A DNA stretch of 64,000 nucleotides from Lutraria lutraria (lineage: Eukaryota > Mollusca > Bivalvia > Venerida > Mactridae), in NCBI GenBank assembly GCA_964023205.1, contig OZ026843.1, positions 3,767,029 through 3,831,028 of the forward strand, read 5' to 3'. The notes under the pieces were generated by a model. That model was not told the origin of the DNA. It did no database searches and was given only the letters and a program-made list of their open reading frames with translations. This document shows, in pieces, positions 1-11,971 of this stretch. The position numbers and the translations under genes were made by a program. Numbering within the stretch: the first letter of the stretch is position 1; every line of letters starts with the position of its first letter.

Positions 1-1020
1 TTGTGCATTATTTCCTGAGCAGCTTCAGTGATGTTTGGACTATATGCTTCCTTCAAATGGAGTCCATTTGTCTGTGAAGGGTAGTTGTAGTAAATAGTTT
101 TCTTGAATTTCAGTGGTACTTGAATTCTGGTAATTCTTTTGTAATTTAATCTGTGAGGATATATATTTGCGAATTGATAAGATAACTTAAGGAGACCAGG
201 AAATACAGTAGAAGCTTTCAATTTCAGGACGAAGAAGAAGCAAGAGTCGAGTAGACCTCTCCATAGGTTGAGGCACTCTACAGTCTGCCCCCAGGTAAGT
301 ACTGTTTATTTTATGCATTTTGTGCATTATTTGCTGACCAGCCTCAGTGATGCTTGGACTATATGCTTCCTTCAAATGGAGTCCAGTTGTCTGTGAAGGG
401 TAGTTGTAGTAAATAGTTTTCTTGAATTTCAGTGGTACTTGAATTCTGGTAATTTCTTTGTAATTCTATCTGTGATGATATATATTTGCGACTCGATAAG
501 ATGAATTAAGGAGACCAGGAAATACACTGAAAGCTTTTAATTTCAGGACGAAGAAGAAGCAAGAGTCGAGTAGACCTGTCCATAGGTTGAGGCACTCTAC
601 AGTCCGTCCCCAGGTACTGTTTATTTTATGCATTTTGTGCATTATTTCCTGAGCAGCTTCAGTGATGTTTGGACTATATGCTTCCTTCAAATGGAGACCG
701 GTCTGTGAAGGGTAGTTGTAGTAAATAGTCTTCTTGAATTTCAGTGGTTCTTGAATTCTTGTGATTGTTCTGTAAATCTATCTGTGATGATATGTATTTG
801 CGACTCGATAAGATAGCCTAAGGAGACCAGGATATACAGTAGAAGCTTTCAATTTCAGGACGAAGAAGAAGCAAGAGTCAAGTGGACCTGTCCCAGACCA
901 CTATGCCGTGTCTACAGGTCAAAGCACTCTACAGTCCACCCCGGGTAAGTGTTGTTTATTTTGTGCATTATTTCCTGTGCAGCTTCAGTGATGTTTTTTT
1001 CCTATGTGCCATCTACAAAT
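1..1020 (+). repeat. S-module array 1 (three exon-like copies)
   Basis: Three tandem copies of a ~315-320 bp module. Each has an exon-like core preceded by a pyrimidine-rich TTTCAATTTCAG and followed by a GT donor: 228-294 (67 bp), 547-613 (67 bp) and 859-944 (86 bp). Donors are GTAAGT, GTACTG and GTAAGT. The 67-bp form has stops in two frames and one open frame rich in Lys and Arg. The 86-bp form carries an extra segment also seen at 27575-27660. The intron-like part holds the phrases TTGTGCATTATTTCCTGAGC and GGGTAGTTGTAGTAAATAG. No intact coding sequence can be built from these copies. They look like decayed relatives of the signal-peptide-like exon at 22864. The window starts inside this array. 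Confidence 0.75.
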
Positions 1021-3576
1021 GGAGGTCAGTCCACTAGATATCTTTACCAGCCTAGGATACACTGTGAAACATGTGTTAGTGGCCACCTTCGAGAATAGGT
1101 CACCCTGTGAATAAAGACCTGTGTTTTAAAATTCCTTATTGATTATTTAGAACAAGGTGATCTCTAGTGAAAAGATACCTGTTGGTAAAGTCCACAATAT
1201 GTCCTTCTCAAGGATGGTCTTTGTAGACATGTTTTAACTGTAAAGGATGTGTAATAGTATTTCTGATTTGCATCTAAGTATCAGTATTGTAATATTTCTT
1301 GTATTTACCGGTAAATATTGCATTGCTAGAAATTTCCTGGGTCTGAGAATTCATGCACTTTGTCTTATTTTCAGGTTTGTTTGTGGACTTTCTATGGGGC
1401 GGAGTTTCTCCAGCGATCGCTTCCTGTGTTGGGTGATTATATCAGTAACTGTTATGATACTTGCAACATAGTGACAACTTTGCGGGACTCGAATGTGCTG
1501 TGTACATTTATGGTTTCGTATGGAAGAAGCTATCCAAACCTGACATAGCCTCAGTTACCCAGGCTTACTTGGAAGTTTGGGGCACCGGAGTAGACATGGT
1601 TTAAGCAACACATCAGGCTTCTGTGCAGTCGACGCAGATGTGCCCTACCCAAACAGTAAGTTTGTGGTTTTAATTCTAGCCATTTGTTTCTTTTGATGAA
1701 TTGTTGACTCAGTTTACAGTAAAACCTGTGTTGGAGGCCATCTTCAACAGTAGGTCACCCTCTGAATAAAGTCCGTCATTGATTACTTAGAATAAGATAA
1801 CCTCTAAACCAAGGCCACCTGTCATTAAAATCCATATGTCTTTCTCAAGTGTGGTCTTTGTAGACAGGTTTAACTGTAAATGATGTGTAATAGCGTTTCT
1901 GATTTTCATCTAAGTATCCGTATTGTAATATTTCTTGTGTTTACAATATTACATTGCTAGAAATTTCCAGGGTCTAGGAATTCATGCACTTTGTATTAAT
2001 TTCAGGTTTGTTTGTGGACTTCCTATAGAGGCGGAGTTTCTACAGCGATCGCTTCCTGTGTTGTGTGATTATATCAGTAACTGTTAAAATACTTGCAACA
2101 TAGAGACAACTTTGCCCGACACAGATGTGCTGTGTACACTGATGGTTTCGGATGAAAGAAGAGGTCCACACCTGACCGAGCCTCAGTAACCCAGGCTGAC
2201 TTGGAAGTTTGGTGCACCGGAGTAGACATGGTTGAAGCAACACGTCAGGCTTCGATACAGTCGACGCAGGTCCACCCATACCAAACAGTAAGTTTTTTTA
2301 TATTTTAGCCAATTTTTTCTATTCATGAATTGATGATGACACAGTTTACAGTCAAACCTGTGTTAGATGCTACCTTCGATGATAGGTCACCCTGTGAATA
2401 AAGGCCAGTGTTTGAAATTCCTTATTGATTATTTAGAACAAGATAACCTCTAAATAAAGGCCACCTGTCAGTAAAGGCCACAATGTCTTTCTCAAGGGTG
2501 GTCTTTGTAGACAGGTTTAACAGTAAATGATGTGTAATAGCCTTTCAGATTTGCATCTGAGTATCCGTATTGTAATATTTCTTGTATTTTACAATATTGC
2601 ATTGCTAGAAATTTCTGTGGTCTAGGAATTCATGCACTTTGCATTAATTTCAGGTTTGTTTGTGGACTTCCTATAGAGGTGGAGTTTTTCTACCCATTGC
2701 TTCCTATGTTGTGTGATGATATCTGTTTTGATACTTGCAACATAAGAGACAACTTTGCCCGTCTTAGATGTGCAGTGTACACTGTCGGTTTCGGATGGAA
2801 GAGGTCCAAACCTGACCTAGCCTCATCAACCCAGGTTGTCTTGACAGTTTGGCACCCACCGTAGTAGACATGGTTGAAGCACCCCGTCAGACTTCGACGC
2901 AGTTGACGCACATCTGCCGTGCCCAAACGGTAAGTTTGTGGTTTTGATTCTCGCAATTTGTTTCTTTGAAGATATGCTGACTTAATTTATAGTCCTGTGT
3001 TAGTGGCTATCTTCGATAATAGGTCACCCTGTGAATAATGGCCAGTGTTTTAAAAGTCCTCATTGATTATTTAGAACAAGGCAACCTATTAATAAAGGCA
3101 ATAATATGTATTTCTCTATGGTGGTCTTTGTAGACATGTTCAACAATTATTGATCTGTAAAAGTCGTTCGGTTTGACATCTAAGTGTCCGTATTATAATA
3201 TTTCTTGTATTTACAATATTGATTTCTTGAAATTTCCTGTGTCTGGGAATTTATGCACTTTGTATTAATTTTAGGTTTGTTTGTGGACTTTCTATAGAGG
3301 CGGAGTTTCTACAGCAATCGCTTCCTGTGTTGGGTGATTGTATCAGTTATGATACTTGCTACATAAGAGACAAATTGGTAGACTCAGATGTTCAGTGTAC
3401 TTTGATGGTTTCGGGTGGAAGAATAGGCCATAACCTGACCTAACCTCGGCTACCCTGGTTGATTCCGAAGTTTGGTGCCCATCTAAGTAGACATAGTTGA
3501 AGCAACACGTCAGGCTTCCACACAGTCGATGCAAGTCCACCCGTCCCAAACAGTAAGTCTTTTTTTATTCTAGCCA
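1021..3576 (+). repeat. L-module array 1 (four exon-like copies)
   Basis: Four tandem copies of a ~620-650 bp module. Exon-like cores lie at 1375-1655, 2006-2287, 2654-2929 and 3275-3552. Acceptors are TTTCAG or, once, TTTTAG; all four donors read GTAAGT. Core lengths (281, 282, 276, 278) are not a constant multiple of three. The first copy has lost one base near its start compared with its siblings, which destroys the usual open frame. The intron-like parts each carry a ~180-bp TA-flanked MITE with CAGTCAAACCTGT-like ends. A non-coding or decayed exon array explains the data better than a set of protein domains. Confidence 0.75.
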
Positions 3577-3579
3577 TTA

Positions 3580-3970
3580 GGCTTAAATTAAAATTAACTT
3601 TGTTTGCCCTGTACCGACCGACCCTAAAACATCATGCCAACTCAAAAGATTTTATTGCAAAATCTGGGAGAATTTTATTTTTATACTTGGGAAAATATGC
3701 ATATACTCACTGCTTTTGATAAACATTGAATGTAGGTATCATTTGAAGTAATGAAGGAAAACAATAATGTGTCTTAAGGCACTGAATACATGTTTATGGT
3801 TGATTAAAAGCACACAATAAATGGTTGTATGGTAGCAGAATACATAAAATGAATAGATAGAAGTGTAAAGGTCAAATTCAGAAATGAAATAAAATATGTT
3901 TCCTACCTACCGACCCTCTTCTAAAATCAGGGTCGGTAAAGGGCAAACAAACATATTTTTAATTTAGGCC
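3580..3970. mobile_element. Harbinger-type MITE (391 bp)
   Basis: The ends are inverted repeats: GGCTTAAATTAAAA on the left and the complement GGCCTAAATTAAAA on the right. Similarity continues inward through TTTGTTTGCCCT and TACCGACC. It is flanked by a 3-bp TTA direct repeat (3577-3579 and 3971-3973). TTA target duplications and GGC-type ends are known marks of PIF/Harbinger elements. There is no open reading frame, so it would be non-autonomous. It sits in the intron-like part just after the L donor at 3553. Confidence 0.7.
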
Positions 3971-4263
3971 TTAGTTTCCATTCATTTATTGTTAACACAG
4001 TTTACTGCCAAACCTGTGTTAGTTGCTACCTTCGATGATATATCACCCTGTGAATAATGGCCAGTGTTGTAAAATTTCCTTATTGATTATTTAGAACACA
4101 ACCTCTTAATAAAGGCCACCTGTCAGTAAAGGCCACAATATGTCTTATTTAAGGGTGGTCTTTGTAGACAAGTTTTACTGTAAATGATCTGTATAAGCAT
4201 TTCAGATTTGTATCTAAGTATCTGTATTGTTATATTTCTTGTTTTTACAATATTACATTGCTA
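3971..4263 (+). repeat. L-module intron-like remainder
   Basis: This is the rest of the L intron-like sequence, including a MITE copy (AAACCTGTGTTAG near 4010 to GTAGACAAGTTTTACTG near 4165) and the start of the pre-exon segment TGCTAGAAATTA. It then breaks off abruptly into block A. The expected L exon core is missing here because block A has replaced it. Confidence 0.6.
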
Positions 4264-5949
4264 GAAATTAGAGGTCTTCTTGTCATGCTCCTAATTCTGT
4301 TAAAGTTGGAAATAAACTCTTACCTCCACTTCCTGTTCACTGTACAAGCACATCTGACGATGTAATTATGTATAATGATAGAGTAACTTAGTATTCCTCC
4401 TATATTAAGGTTAACTCTCTAGCGATGTGGTCAAGTGTCAGCCTAGACTGGTATGGGTCCTGGGTTGAAAGAATTATTGAAACGCCCCAAATTCAGTCAA
4501 CGGGGTTGTTTATTATTCTCTTACAGGGCTTTTTTTTCACAGGTAGAGGAAGAGGCCTTTTCCATAAATTTGGGGCAAAATAACACATGGTTTTTGTAAA
4601 AGGGGAAAGAAAAAACTTTTTTGGGAAAACTGCAAGACTTGAAGAATTGTCTTGAGAAGACGCCTGTTATAACGGCCCCTGCTATGGAAGGGAAAAAAGC
4701 TCTGTGTTTAGATAATAATTAATTTGTGTTGAAGTTGTTTTTAATAAATATGTATTATGCAAACCCATCTTGCAAATAATAAATTAATTTCATGAGATCC
4801 GATTCCATTCCGTACATTATATCTATCCTGTAGACAGAGTTACTTTTGAATGGTGTCTTTTAACGATTCCCGTGCGTAAGTTACTACTAAGCGATGCACA
4901 CTTTTGTCTTTTTCACCCTTATGAATGACACTTGAGCGGATAAATACTGAATTATTATATTAAACTTCTTATTACTGTAAACAAGGAAATTATTGCGCAC
5001 GTTTTAAGTTAGCGACTTTCACGGTGGTGTTGTTTCCGCGAAAGTAAAATGCAGCAAATAACTGTTTTTTTTTCATTAAACCGCGACAATTAGTCGCTAC
5101 AAAAGATTGTCATGAAAACTGCATCAGTTTGTTTATTCAGTGTGGTAATGGTAAATTGTTGACATTTTTACAATCCAAGGTGTGAATAACATACTTTAAA
5201 TAAGGTTGGTAGTTACAGGTTTTATTGTTTTTGACACCCCTTGTTAGAGTAGGCTGCAGTTGAATATACACAGCGATGGGTTATTATTATTATTATAGTC
5301 ACTAATTGATGTGCAAACAAACCATTGCCTCATTGTTTGTTCGACTTAAATTGTGTTATAAAAAGCTACGTATTTTACCAAACTTACCACTAATACCAAT
5401 ATTCAAGTAACTCCAATCAACATCAACCAGCCTTAAATTATTTCTTCAGCTATATTTTCACTCAACACCATGACCACTGACTTTGCAAATTCACGTTAGG
5501 TATATTTTAATGCTGTGACATGCTATTCAAAATATACATTTCATTAAAAACGTGTTATGTTTCGCGAATATTCCTGGTTGCTTAAAAATGCGAAAGTTTC
5601 TTGAAGCGAAAGTTTCCTGGTTCACAGTAGTTTTACCGTTCGAAAGGCCAAAACAATATAATAATTCAAAATCAGCATAATCTTGCAATATATCCAACTT
5701 GTATCAAAACTGCAGTCTGCAATGTATACTTATAAAACAGAAGGGTACTATTTACAACATGGATGTACATGTAAGGTGTCACAGCCCTGCAATTCTAAAT
5801 ATCTGAAGGACATTAAGTGTCACCCCTGTTCGTCCATCGGTCCATTCAAATTTTTGTTTGATATTATAATAAATAAAAACACAGGTCAAGTTAGATTTCC
5901 ATTAAAATCCAGACATTTTCTTAGGAGTTATGGCCCCTTTTGACTAAGC

Positions 5950-5999
5950 TGTCAGCAAGGGCTTTGGTCTCCTCTGTCAGCAGGGGCTTTGGTCTCCTG
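5950..5999 (+). repeat. 25-bp minisatellite, 2 units
   Basis: Two 25-bp units beginning TGTCAGCA and ending in TCTCCT. The first has CAGCAAGGG instead of CAGCAGGGG; the second ends in CTG, like the terminal unit in block B. This is either the unexpanded ancestral state or a contracted copy of the long arrays in blocks B and C. Confidence 0.9.
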
Positions 6000-6090
6000 G
6001 ACAAATTTCTATTTTCATCATTGTGTAGATATGCCTGTGAAGTGATTTTATCTGTTCAGCATTGACAGAATAGTTTTTTGTTTATTTCAG

Positions 6091-6300
6091 CTGTTGGATG
6101 TGATGGCTTCAGATATCTGGGGAATCAGTTAATTTTGCTAGCTAAAAATTAGAAGGCTGACTGACAGACTGGAGTATAGCGATTTTTGGAGCATTTGTTT
6201 ATTTTTGTATTTGTCTGAACACTGGTGCATGTAGGATGATTGTGTTATGTCCAGCAAGAACTCGAATAAAGGCTAAAGGCTACACAATGTCGGAAGCTGC
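6091..6300 (+). other. Possible terminal exon of block A
   Basis: A clean acceptor (TTTGTTTATTTCAG, ending at 6090) precedes sequence shared with 14787 and 35034. In the phase that takes two bases to complete a split codon, the exon encodes a short tail containing GFRYLGNQLILLAKN before TAG. An AATAAA lies at 6265-6270, so a cleavage site could follow near 6285-6300; the end given here is a guess. The acceptor phase matches the donor phase of the signal-peptide-like S exon at 22864, although that exon lies downstream of this copy. There is no transcript evidence. Confidence 0.35.
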
Positions 6301-6640
6301 CCGGGCACCGGTAGATTTCTTACTGGGGTGGTGTTTCTGCATCAGGCCTGCCTAGTTTTATTTTGGATTATATTTGACTGATAGCATTTAGCATACTGGC
6401 ATAGCATTTTCTTCCTACAATAAGATAAATAAATGTGTCTGTTATGCAGTGTGTCTGATTATGCAGAAAATGATTGGAAACAAAATTTGTGATTTCTGCA
6501 TAAATAATTAAAATTTAAATCAGTTTGCACAGTGTTATAATTTGAGATTATTGTAGAGTAGGTTGCTCTAGAGGTCAATGTACACCATGAGTTGGTTGGC
6601 ATTGCTGTGCAAAATTTGTTCAGATGCCACTCTGAATTGA

Positions 6641-6804
6641 GGAGTAGACATGGTTGAAGCAACACGTCAGGCTTCGAACGCAGTCGACGCAGGTCCACCC
6701 AGCCTAAACTGTAAGTTTGTGTTGAATTTTAGCCATTTGTTTGTATTGTTGAATTGTTGACTCAAGTTTACAGTCAAACCTGTGTTTGTGGATATTTTCG
6801 ATTA
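6641..6804 (+). repeat. 3'-only L exon remnant and intron start
   Basis: From GGAGTAGACATGG onward the sequence is the last 70 bp of an L exon core (6641-6710), followed by donor GTAAGT and the usual intron start. The 5' part of the core was replaced by block A. Blocks B (15337-15405) and C (35568-35636) join an L exon at the same base, so this junction was made once and then copied. Confidence 0.7.
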
Positions 6805-6806
6805 TT

Positions 6807-7081
6807 TATCATGCAACTGCCATGGTAACTGCCTGACAACACATGACCTAAGAACATTATGTGTTCTCAGGTCAATAGGATGCTAGTAGCATGAGAACAC
6901 TTTTTTGGCTCCGCCCACAATGACGGACTACTTTCATGAGAAACTCGGGTCAGTGTCAGGATTGAACAATGTTATCAGACTCGGCGATATTGTCCAGGGT
7001 GATTCGCTAATGCTCGCCCTGGACGATGTCACCTCGCCTGATAACATTGTTCCCACCGGACAGTGACCCGAGTTTCTCTAT
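6807..7081. mobile_element. Fold-back MITE (short form)
   Basis: Inserted in an L-intron MITE. It starts TATCATGCAACTGCC and ends CGAGTTTCTC. It contains two hairpins: a small one (ACCTAAGAACA / TGTTCTCAGGT near 6846) and a large imperfect palindrome with ~65-bp arms at 6938-7002 and 7014-7079 around an ~11-bp centre. A longer relative in reverse orientation is at 23683-24467. I do not assign a superfamily, because the target duplication is short and unclear. Confidence 0.6.
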
Positions 7082-7650
7082 AGGTCACCCTGTGAATAAT
7101 AGCCAGTGTTTTAGAATTCCTCATTGTGTATTTAGAACAAAATAACCTCTAATTAAAAGCAACCTGTCAATAAAGGCCACAATATGTCTTTCTCAAGGGT
7201 GGTCTTTGTAGACAGGTTTAACAGTAAATGATGTGTAATAGCGTTTCTGATTTGCATCTAAGTATCGGTATTATAATATTTCTTGTATTTACAATATTGT
7301 TTTGCTAGAAATTTTCTTGGTCTAGGAATTTATGCACTTTGTATTAATTTCAGGTTTGTTTGTGGACTTTCTATAGAGGCGGAGTTTCTCCAGCGATCGC
7401 TTCCTGTGTTGGGTGATTATATCAGTAACTGTTATGATACTTGCAACATAAATACAACTTTGCCTAACTTGGATGTGCAGTGTACATTTATGGTTTCGGA
7501 TGGAAAAAGAGGTCCAAACCTGACCTTGCCTCAGCAACCCTGGTTAACTTGGAAGTTTGGCGCCCACCGAAGTAGACATGGTTGAAGGAACACGTCAGGC
7601 TTCGACACAGTCGACGCAGGTCCACCCATCCCAAACAGTAAGTTTTTTTT
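7082..7650 (+). repeat. L module with open frame (exon-like 7354-7637)
   Basis: One L copy with acceptor TTAATTTCAG, a 284-bp core and donor GTAAGT. Read after one leading base, the core is open for about 76 codons. It holds cysteines in the contexts FVCG, NCYDTC and VQCTF and ends at the TGA of CATGGTTGA. Most other copies stop earlier, at ACCTAG. The open stretch continues upstream through the acceptor, so openness alone does not prove that it is an exon. It belongs to the 'CNI-TTLPN' variant of the core. Confidence 0.6.
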
Positions 7651-10022
7651 TAGCTCATCAGAGCATGAATGTGCTCAAGGTGAGCTTTTGTGATCGCCCT
7701 GCGTCCGTCCTTCGTTGTGAAGTGGCGTCCATGTTTACTTAAAACAACATCTCCTCCTACACCGCTATGCCGATTGCAACCAAACTTTGCTGGAATGATC
7801 CTTGGGTGGTCCCCTTTCAAAGTTGTTCAAAAAATTAAATTTCATTAAAAACTCTGGTTGCTATGGCAACAAATAGAAAAAACTTTAAAAATCTTCTTGT
7901 CCGAAACCACAGGGCCTAGAGCTGAGATATTTGGTATGGAGCATTGTCTAATGGAACTCTACAAAGTTTGTTCAAATTATTCCCCTGGGGTCAAAATTGG
8001 CTCTGCCCCGGGGGTAACTTGATTTTACATAGACTTATATAGGAAATTTAAAAAATCTTCTTGTCAAAAACTACAATGCCTAGAGCTTTAGTGTGTAGCA
8101 TTGTCTAGTGGACCTCTACCAAGTTTGTTCAAATTATTGCCCTAGGGTCAAAATTGGCCCCGCCGCGGGGGTCACTTGATTTATATAGACTTATATACTC
8201 ATTAGGAAAATTTAAAAAATCTTCTCCAAAACCGCAAGGCCTAGAGCTTAGATATTTATACCCCCAGATATGAAATATTTGGGGGCTATATTGGATTCAC
8301 AGAAGTGATTAGTAGTAAGCCTAGTTGTGCTAGCTTAAAGCATTTTTCGTTCGGATTAATTTTAACTGAGTTATACCCCTTTGTTGTTTTTATTCAGTAT
8401 ATACAATAGGCAAATTTTGTCCGGAGAATTTCTCAGCAATTACTCACAGGATCTCAATGAAACTTCACAGAAGTGATCAGTAGTAAGCCTAGTTGTGCAT
8501 GCTTAAAGCAATTTTAGTTCGGATTAATTATCACTGAGTTATACCCCTTTGTTGTTTTTATACAGTATATACAATAGGCAAATTTTGTCCGGAGAATTTC
8601 TCAGCAACTACTCACAGGATCTCAATGAAACTTCACAGAAGTGATCAGTAGTAAGCCCAGTTGTGCATGATTAAAGCATTATTCATTCTAATTAATTTTC
8701 ACTGAGTTATGGCCCTTTGTTGTTTTGATACAGTATATACTATAGGCAAATTTTGTCCGGACAATTTCTCAGCAACTACTCACAGGATTTCAACGAAACT
8801 TCACAGAAGTAATAAGTAGTTAGCCTAGTTGTGCATGCTTAAATCATTTTTCATTTGGATTGGTTTTCACTGAGTTATAGCCCTTTGTTTTTTTCTACAG
8901 TATATACAATAGGCAAATTTTGTCCTATTTCTCATTGACTACTGCCAGGAATTCAATAAAACTTCTCAGAAGTGATAAGTAGTTAGCCTAGTTGTGCATG
9001 CATTAAGCTTGTCTTGGTTGCAGGTTAAATTTTCACACAGTTATGGCCCTTTGTTGTTTTTTATACAGTGTATATACAATATCTCAGTAACTACTCATAG
9101 GAATTCAATGAAACTTCACAGAAGTTATAAAAAGTAAGCCAAGTTGTGCATGCAATAACCAGGTTTTGTTTGGATTAATTTTCACTGAGTTATGGCCCTT
9201 TGTTTTATACAATTAGGTAAATTTTGTCCGTACCATTTCTCAGCAACTACATGCAGGAATTCAGTAAAACTTCTTAGAAGTGATAAGTAGTTTGCCAAGT
9301 TGTGCATGTCCACAATAGGTTTTGTCCAAGTAAATTTTAACGAGTTATGGCCCTTTTTTTATTTTTTATATAATGTATATTTAGAAACTGGTCAGGATAT
9401 TTCTAAGCAACAATTTGCAGGTATTAAAAAAATGAAAATGCATTATATTTCCCTCTGTAAAATGTAACAATAACTGTGTCAAGGCCGCATCTGGGGGTAT
9501 TCATCACCTTTAGTGATAGTTCTAGTTTGTATGTGGCATTGTCTAGTGGACCTCTACCAAGTTTCTTCAAATTATGGCCCCGGGGTCAAAATTGGCCCTG
9601 CCCTTGGGTTTATTCTATTTTATATAGGAAAATTAAAAAAATCTTCTCCGAAACCACAAGGCCTAGAGCTAAGATATTTGGTATGTAGCATTGTCTAGTG
9701 GACCTCTACCAAGTTTGTTCAAATTATTGCCCTAGGGTCAAAATTGGCCCTGCCCCGGGGGTCACTTGAATTATATAGACTTATATAGGAAAATTTAAAA
9801 AATCTTCTCCGAAACCACAAGGCCTAGAGCTAAGATATTTGGTATCTAGCTTTGTTTAATGGACCTCTTTTAAATCTGTTCATATAATGGCCATGGGATA
9901 AAAAATGGCCCAGATGGGTCACTTGATCTTACTTGGACTCATATAGAAAACTTCAACAATGTTCATCTCCAAATGACCTTTTCTCCTGGTGAGCATTTAT
10001 AGGGCCATCATGGCCCTCTTGT
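7651..10022 (+). mobile_element. Helitron-like (HINE-type) repeat, copy A
   Basis: It starts at TAGCTCATCAGAGCATG, with a short palindrome around the GAGCAT and GTGCTC words. It contains diverged ~160-bp core monomers (marked by GTGGACCTCTACCAAG and CCTAGAGCT) and ends with the hairpin GGGCCATCATGGCCC followed by TCTTGT. It is inserted in the T-run after an L donor. Core tandem repeats, a 3' hairpin and insertion in T-rich DNA fit the Helentron-associated interspersed elements known from bivalves; this is inference from structure. Another repeat (8255-9505) is nested in it. Similar insertions occupy the same module position at 17285 and 36861. Confidence 0.6.
8255..9505. repeat. Nested repeat with 168-bp monomers
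   Basis: It is bounded by ATACCCCCAGATATG on the left and GCATCTGGGGGTATTC on the right, which are roughly complementary. Inside, a ~168-bp unit repeats: the word GGCAAATTTTGTCC recurs at 8409, 8577, 8745 and 8912, then decays. Each monomer also holds CACAGAAGTGAT and GTTGTGCATG. It interrupts the core repeats of the surrounding Helitron-like element. Confidence 0.65.
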
Positions 10023-11969
10023 TTATTTTAGCCATTTGTTTCTATTCATGAATTGATGACACAGTTTACAGTCAAACCTGTGTTAAATGCTACCTTCGAT
10101 GATATATCACCATGTGTTTTAAAATTCCTTATTGATTATTTAGAACAAGATGACCTCGAAATAAAGGCCACCTGTCAGTAAAGGCCACAATATGTGTTTC
10201 TCAAGGGTGGTCTTTGTAGACAGGTTTAACAGTAAATGATCTGTAAACGTCATTCGGTTTTGCATCTAAGTGTCCATATTGTAATATTTCTTGTATTTAC
10301 AATATTGCATTGCTAGAAATTTCCGTGGTCTAGGAATTAATGCACTTTGTATTAATTTCAGGTTTGTTTGTGGACTTTCTGTAGAGACGGAGTTTCTCCA
10401 GCGATCGCTTCCTGTGTTGGGTGATTATATCAGTAACTGTTATGATACTTGCAACATAAGAGACAACTTTGCCCGACACAGATGTGCCGAGTACACTGTT
10501 GGTTTCGTATGGAAGAGGTCCAAACCTGACCTAACCTCAGCAACCCACGTTGACTTGGAAGTTTGGCGCACACCAGAGTAGACATGGTTGAAGCAACATG
10601 TCAGGCTTCGATGCAGTCGACGCAGGTCCACCCATCCCAAACAGTAAGTTTTTTTTATTCTAGCTATTTGTTTCTATTGATGAATTGTTGACACAGTTTA
10701 CAGTCAAACCTGTGTAAGATGCTATCTCTGATGATAGGTCACCCTGTGAATAATGGCCAGTGTTTTAAAATTCCTTATTGATTATTCAGAACAAGATGCC
10801 CTCTAAATAAAGGCCACCTGTCAGTTAAGGCCACAATTTGTCTTTCTCAATGGTGGTCTTTGTAGACAGGTTTAACAGTAAATGATCTGTAAACGTCATT
10901 CGGTTTTGCATCTAAGTATCCATATTGTAATATTTCTTGTATTTACAATATTGCATTGCTAGAAATTTCCGTGGTCTAGGAATTAATGCACTTTGTATTA
11001 ATTTCAGGTTTGTTTGTGGACTTTCTGTAGAGACGGAGTTTCTCCAGCGATCGCTTCCTGTGTTGGGTGATTATATCAGTAACTGTTATGATACTTGCAA
11101 CATAGAGACAACTTTGCCTAACTCGGATGTGCAGTGTACATTTATGATTTCGGGTGGAAAAAGAGGTCCAAACCTGACCTAGCCTCAGCAACCCAGGTTA
11201 ACTTGGAAGTTTGGCGTCCACCGGAATAGACATGGTTGAAGCAACACGTCAGGCTTCGATGCAGTCGACGCAGATATTTCCTGCCCAAACTGTAAGTTTG
11301 TGGTTTTGATTCTAGCCATTTGTTTCTTTTGATGTATTGTTGACTCAGTTTACAGGCAAACGTGTGTAGTGGTCATCTTCAACAATAGCTCACCCTGTGA
11401 ATAAATTCCATAATTGATTACTTAGAACAAGATGACCTCTAAAGAAAGGCCACCTGTCAATAAAGGTCCGAAGTCTTTTTCAAGGGTGGACTTTGTAGGC
11501 AGGTTTAACAGTAATGATCTGTAATAGCGTTTCAGATTTGCACCTAAGTATCGGTATTGTAATATTTCTTGTATTTACAATATTACATTGCTAGAAATTT
11601 CCTGTGTCTGGGAATTCATGCACTTTGTATTAATTTCAGGTTTGTTTGTGGACTTCATATAGAGGCAGAGTTTCTACAGCATTTGCTTCCTGTATTGGGT
11701 GATTATATCAGTTATGATACTTGCAATCTAAGAGACAACTTTGCCCGACTCAGATATGCAGTGTACACTGTCGGTTTCGGATGGAAGATGTCCAAACCTG
11801 ACCTTGCCTAAGCAACAAGGGTTGACTTGAGAGTTTGGCACCCACCGAAGTAGACATGGTTGAAGCAACACGTCAGGCTTCGACGCAGTTGACGCAGATT
11901 GCCCTATCCAAACGGTAAGTTTGTGGTTTTGATTCTTCAAATGAATTATTATCTAAACAGTTTAGATAA
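10023..11969 (+). repeat. L-module array 2 (three exon-like copies)
   Basis: Exon-like cores lie at 10362-10643, 11008-11291 and 11640-11914, all with TTTCAG acceptors and GTAAGT donors. This trio matches, in the same order, the trio 29349-30895, so it was copied as a unit. The first core is open for about 73 codons (cysteine contexts FVCG, NCYDTC, HRCAEY) up to the TAG of GAGTAG. The second stops at ACCTAG. The third lost two codons (GDYISYDTC) and reads NLRDNFARLRY, with the usual cysteine changed to Tyr. Confidence 0.75.
10701..10878. mobile_element. TA-flanked MITE in the L intron (reference copy)
   Basis: A 178-bp element with ends CAGTCAAACCTGT and the complement CTGTTAAACCTGT, flanked by TA on both sides (10699-10700 and 10879-10880). 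Inside, GGCC(A/C)-type words recur (GTCACCCTGTGAATAA, AAAGGCCACCTGTCAG). TA duplication suggests a Tc1/mariner-class origin. Every L module has one at the same place, so the insertion predates the tandem duplications. A very diverged copy lies outside the array near 47300-47445. Confidence 0.65.
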
Positions 11970-11971
11970 TA

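Larger units (their letters stand above)
4264..6640 (+). repeat. Block A: minisatellite-bearing segment, 2-copy allele
   Basis: First of three paralogous blocks (others at 12916 and 33547). Positions ~4297-4830 match block C (~33549-34045); they include TCTTACCTCCACTTCCTG and a stretch ending in the AATAAATTAATTTCATGAGA region. About 1.1 kb (4830-5940) is specific to this block. The 25-bp minisatellite is reduced to two units at 5950-5999. The 3' part (6000-6640) is shared by all three blocks and ends in a 3'-only L exon. The ~86-codon open stretch at 5683-5943 has no recognisable features and I do not call it a gene. Confidence 0.7.

Noticed and set aside
5683..5943. 86-codon ORF in the block A-specific region
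   Set aside because: The frame is not shared with blocks B or C, and nothing in the sequence suggests a protein family.
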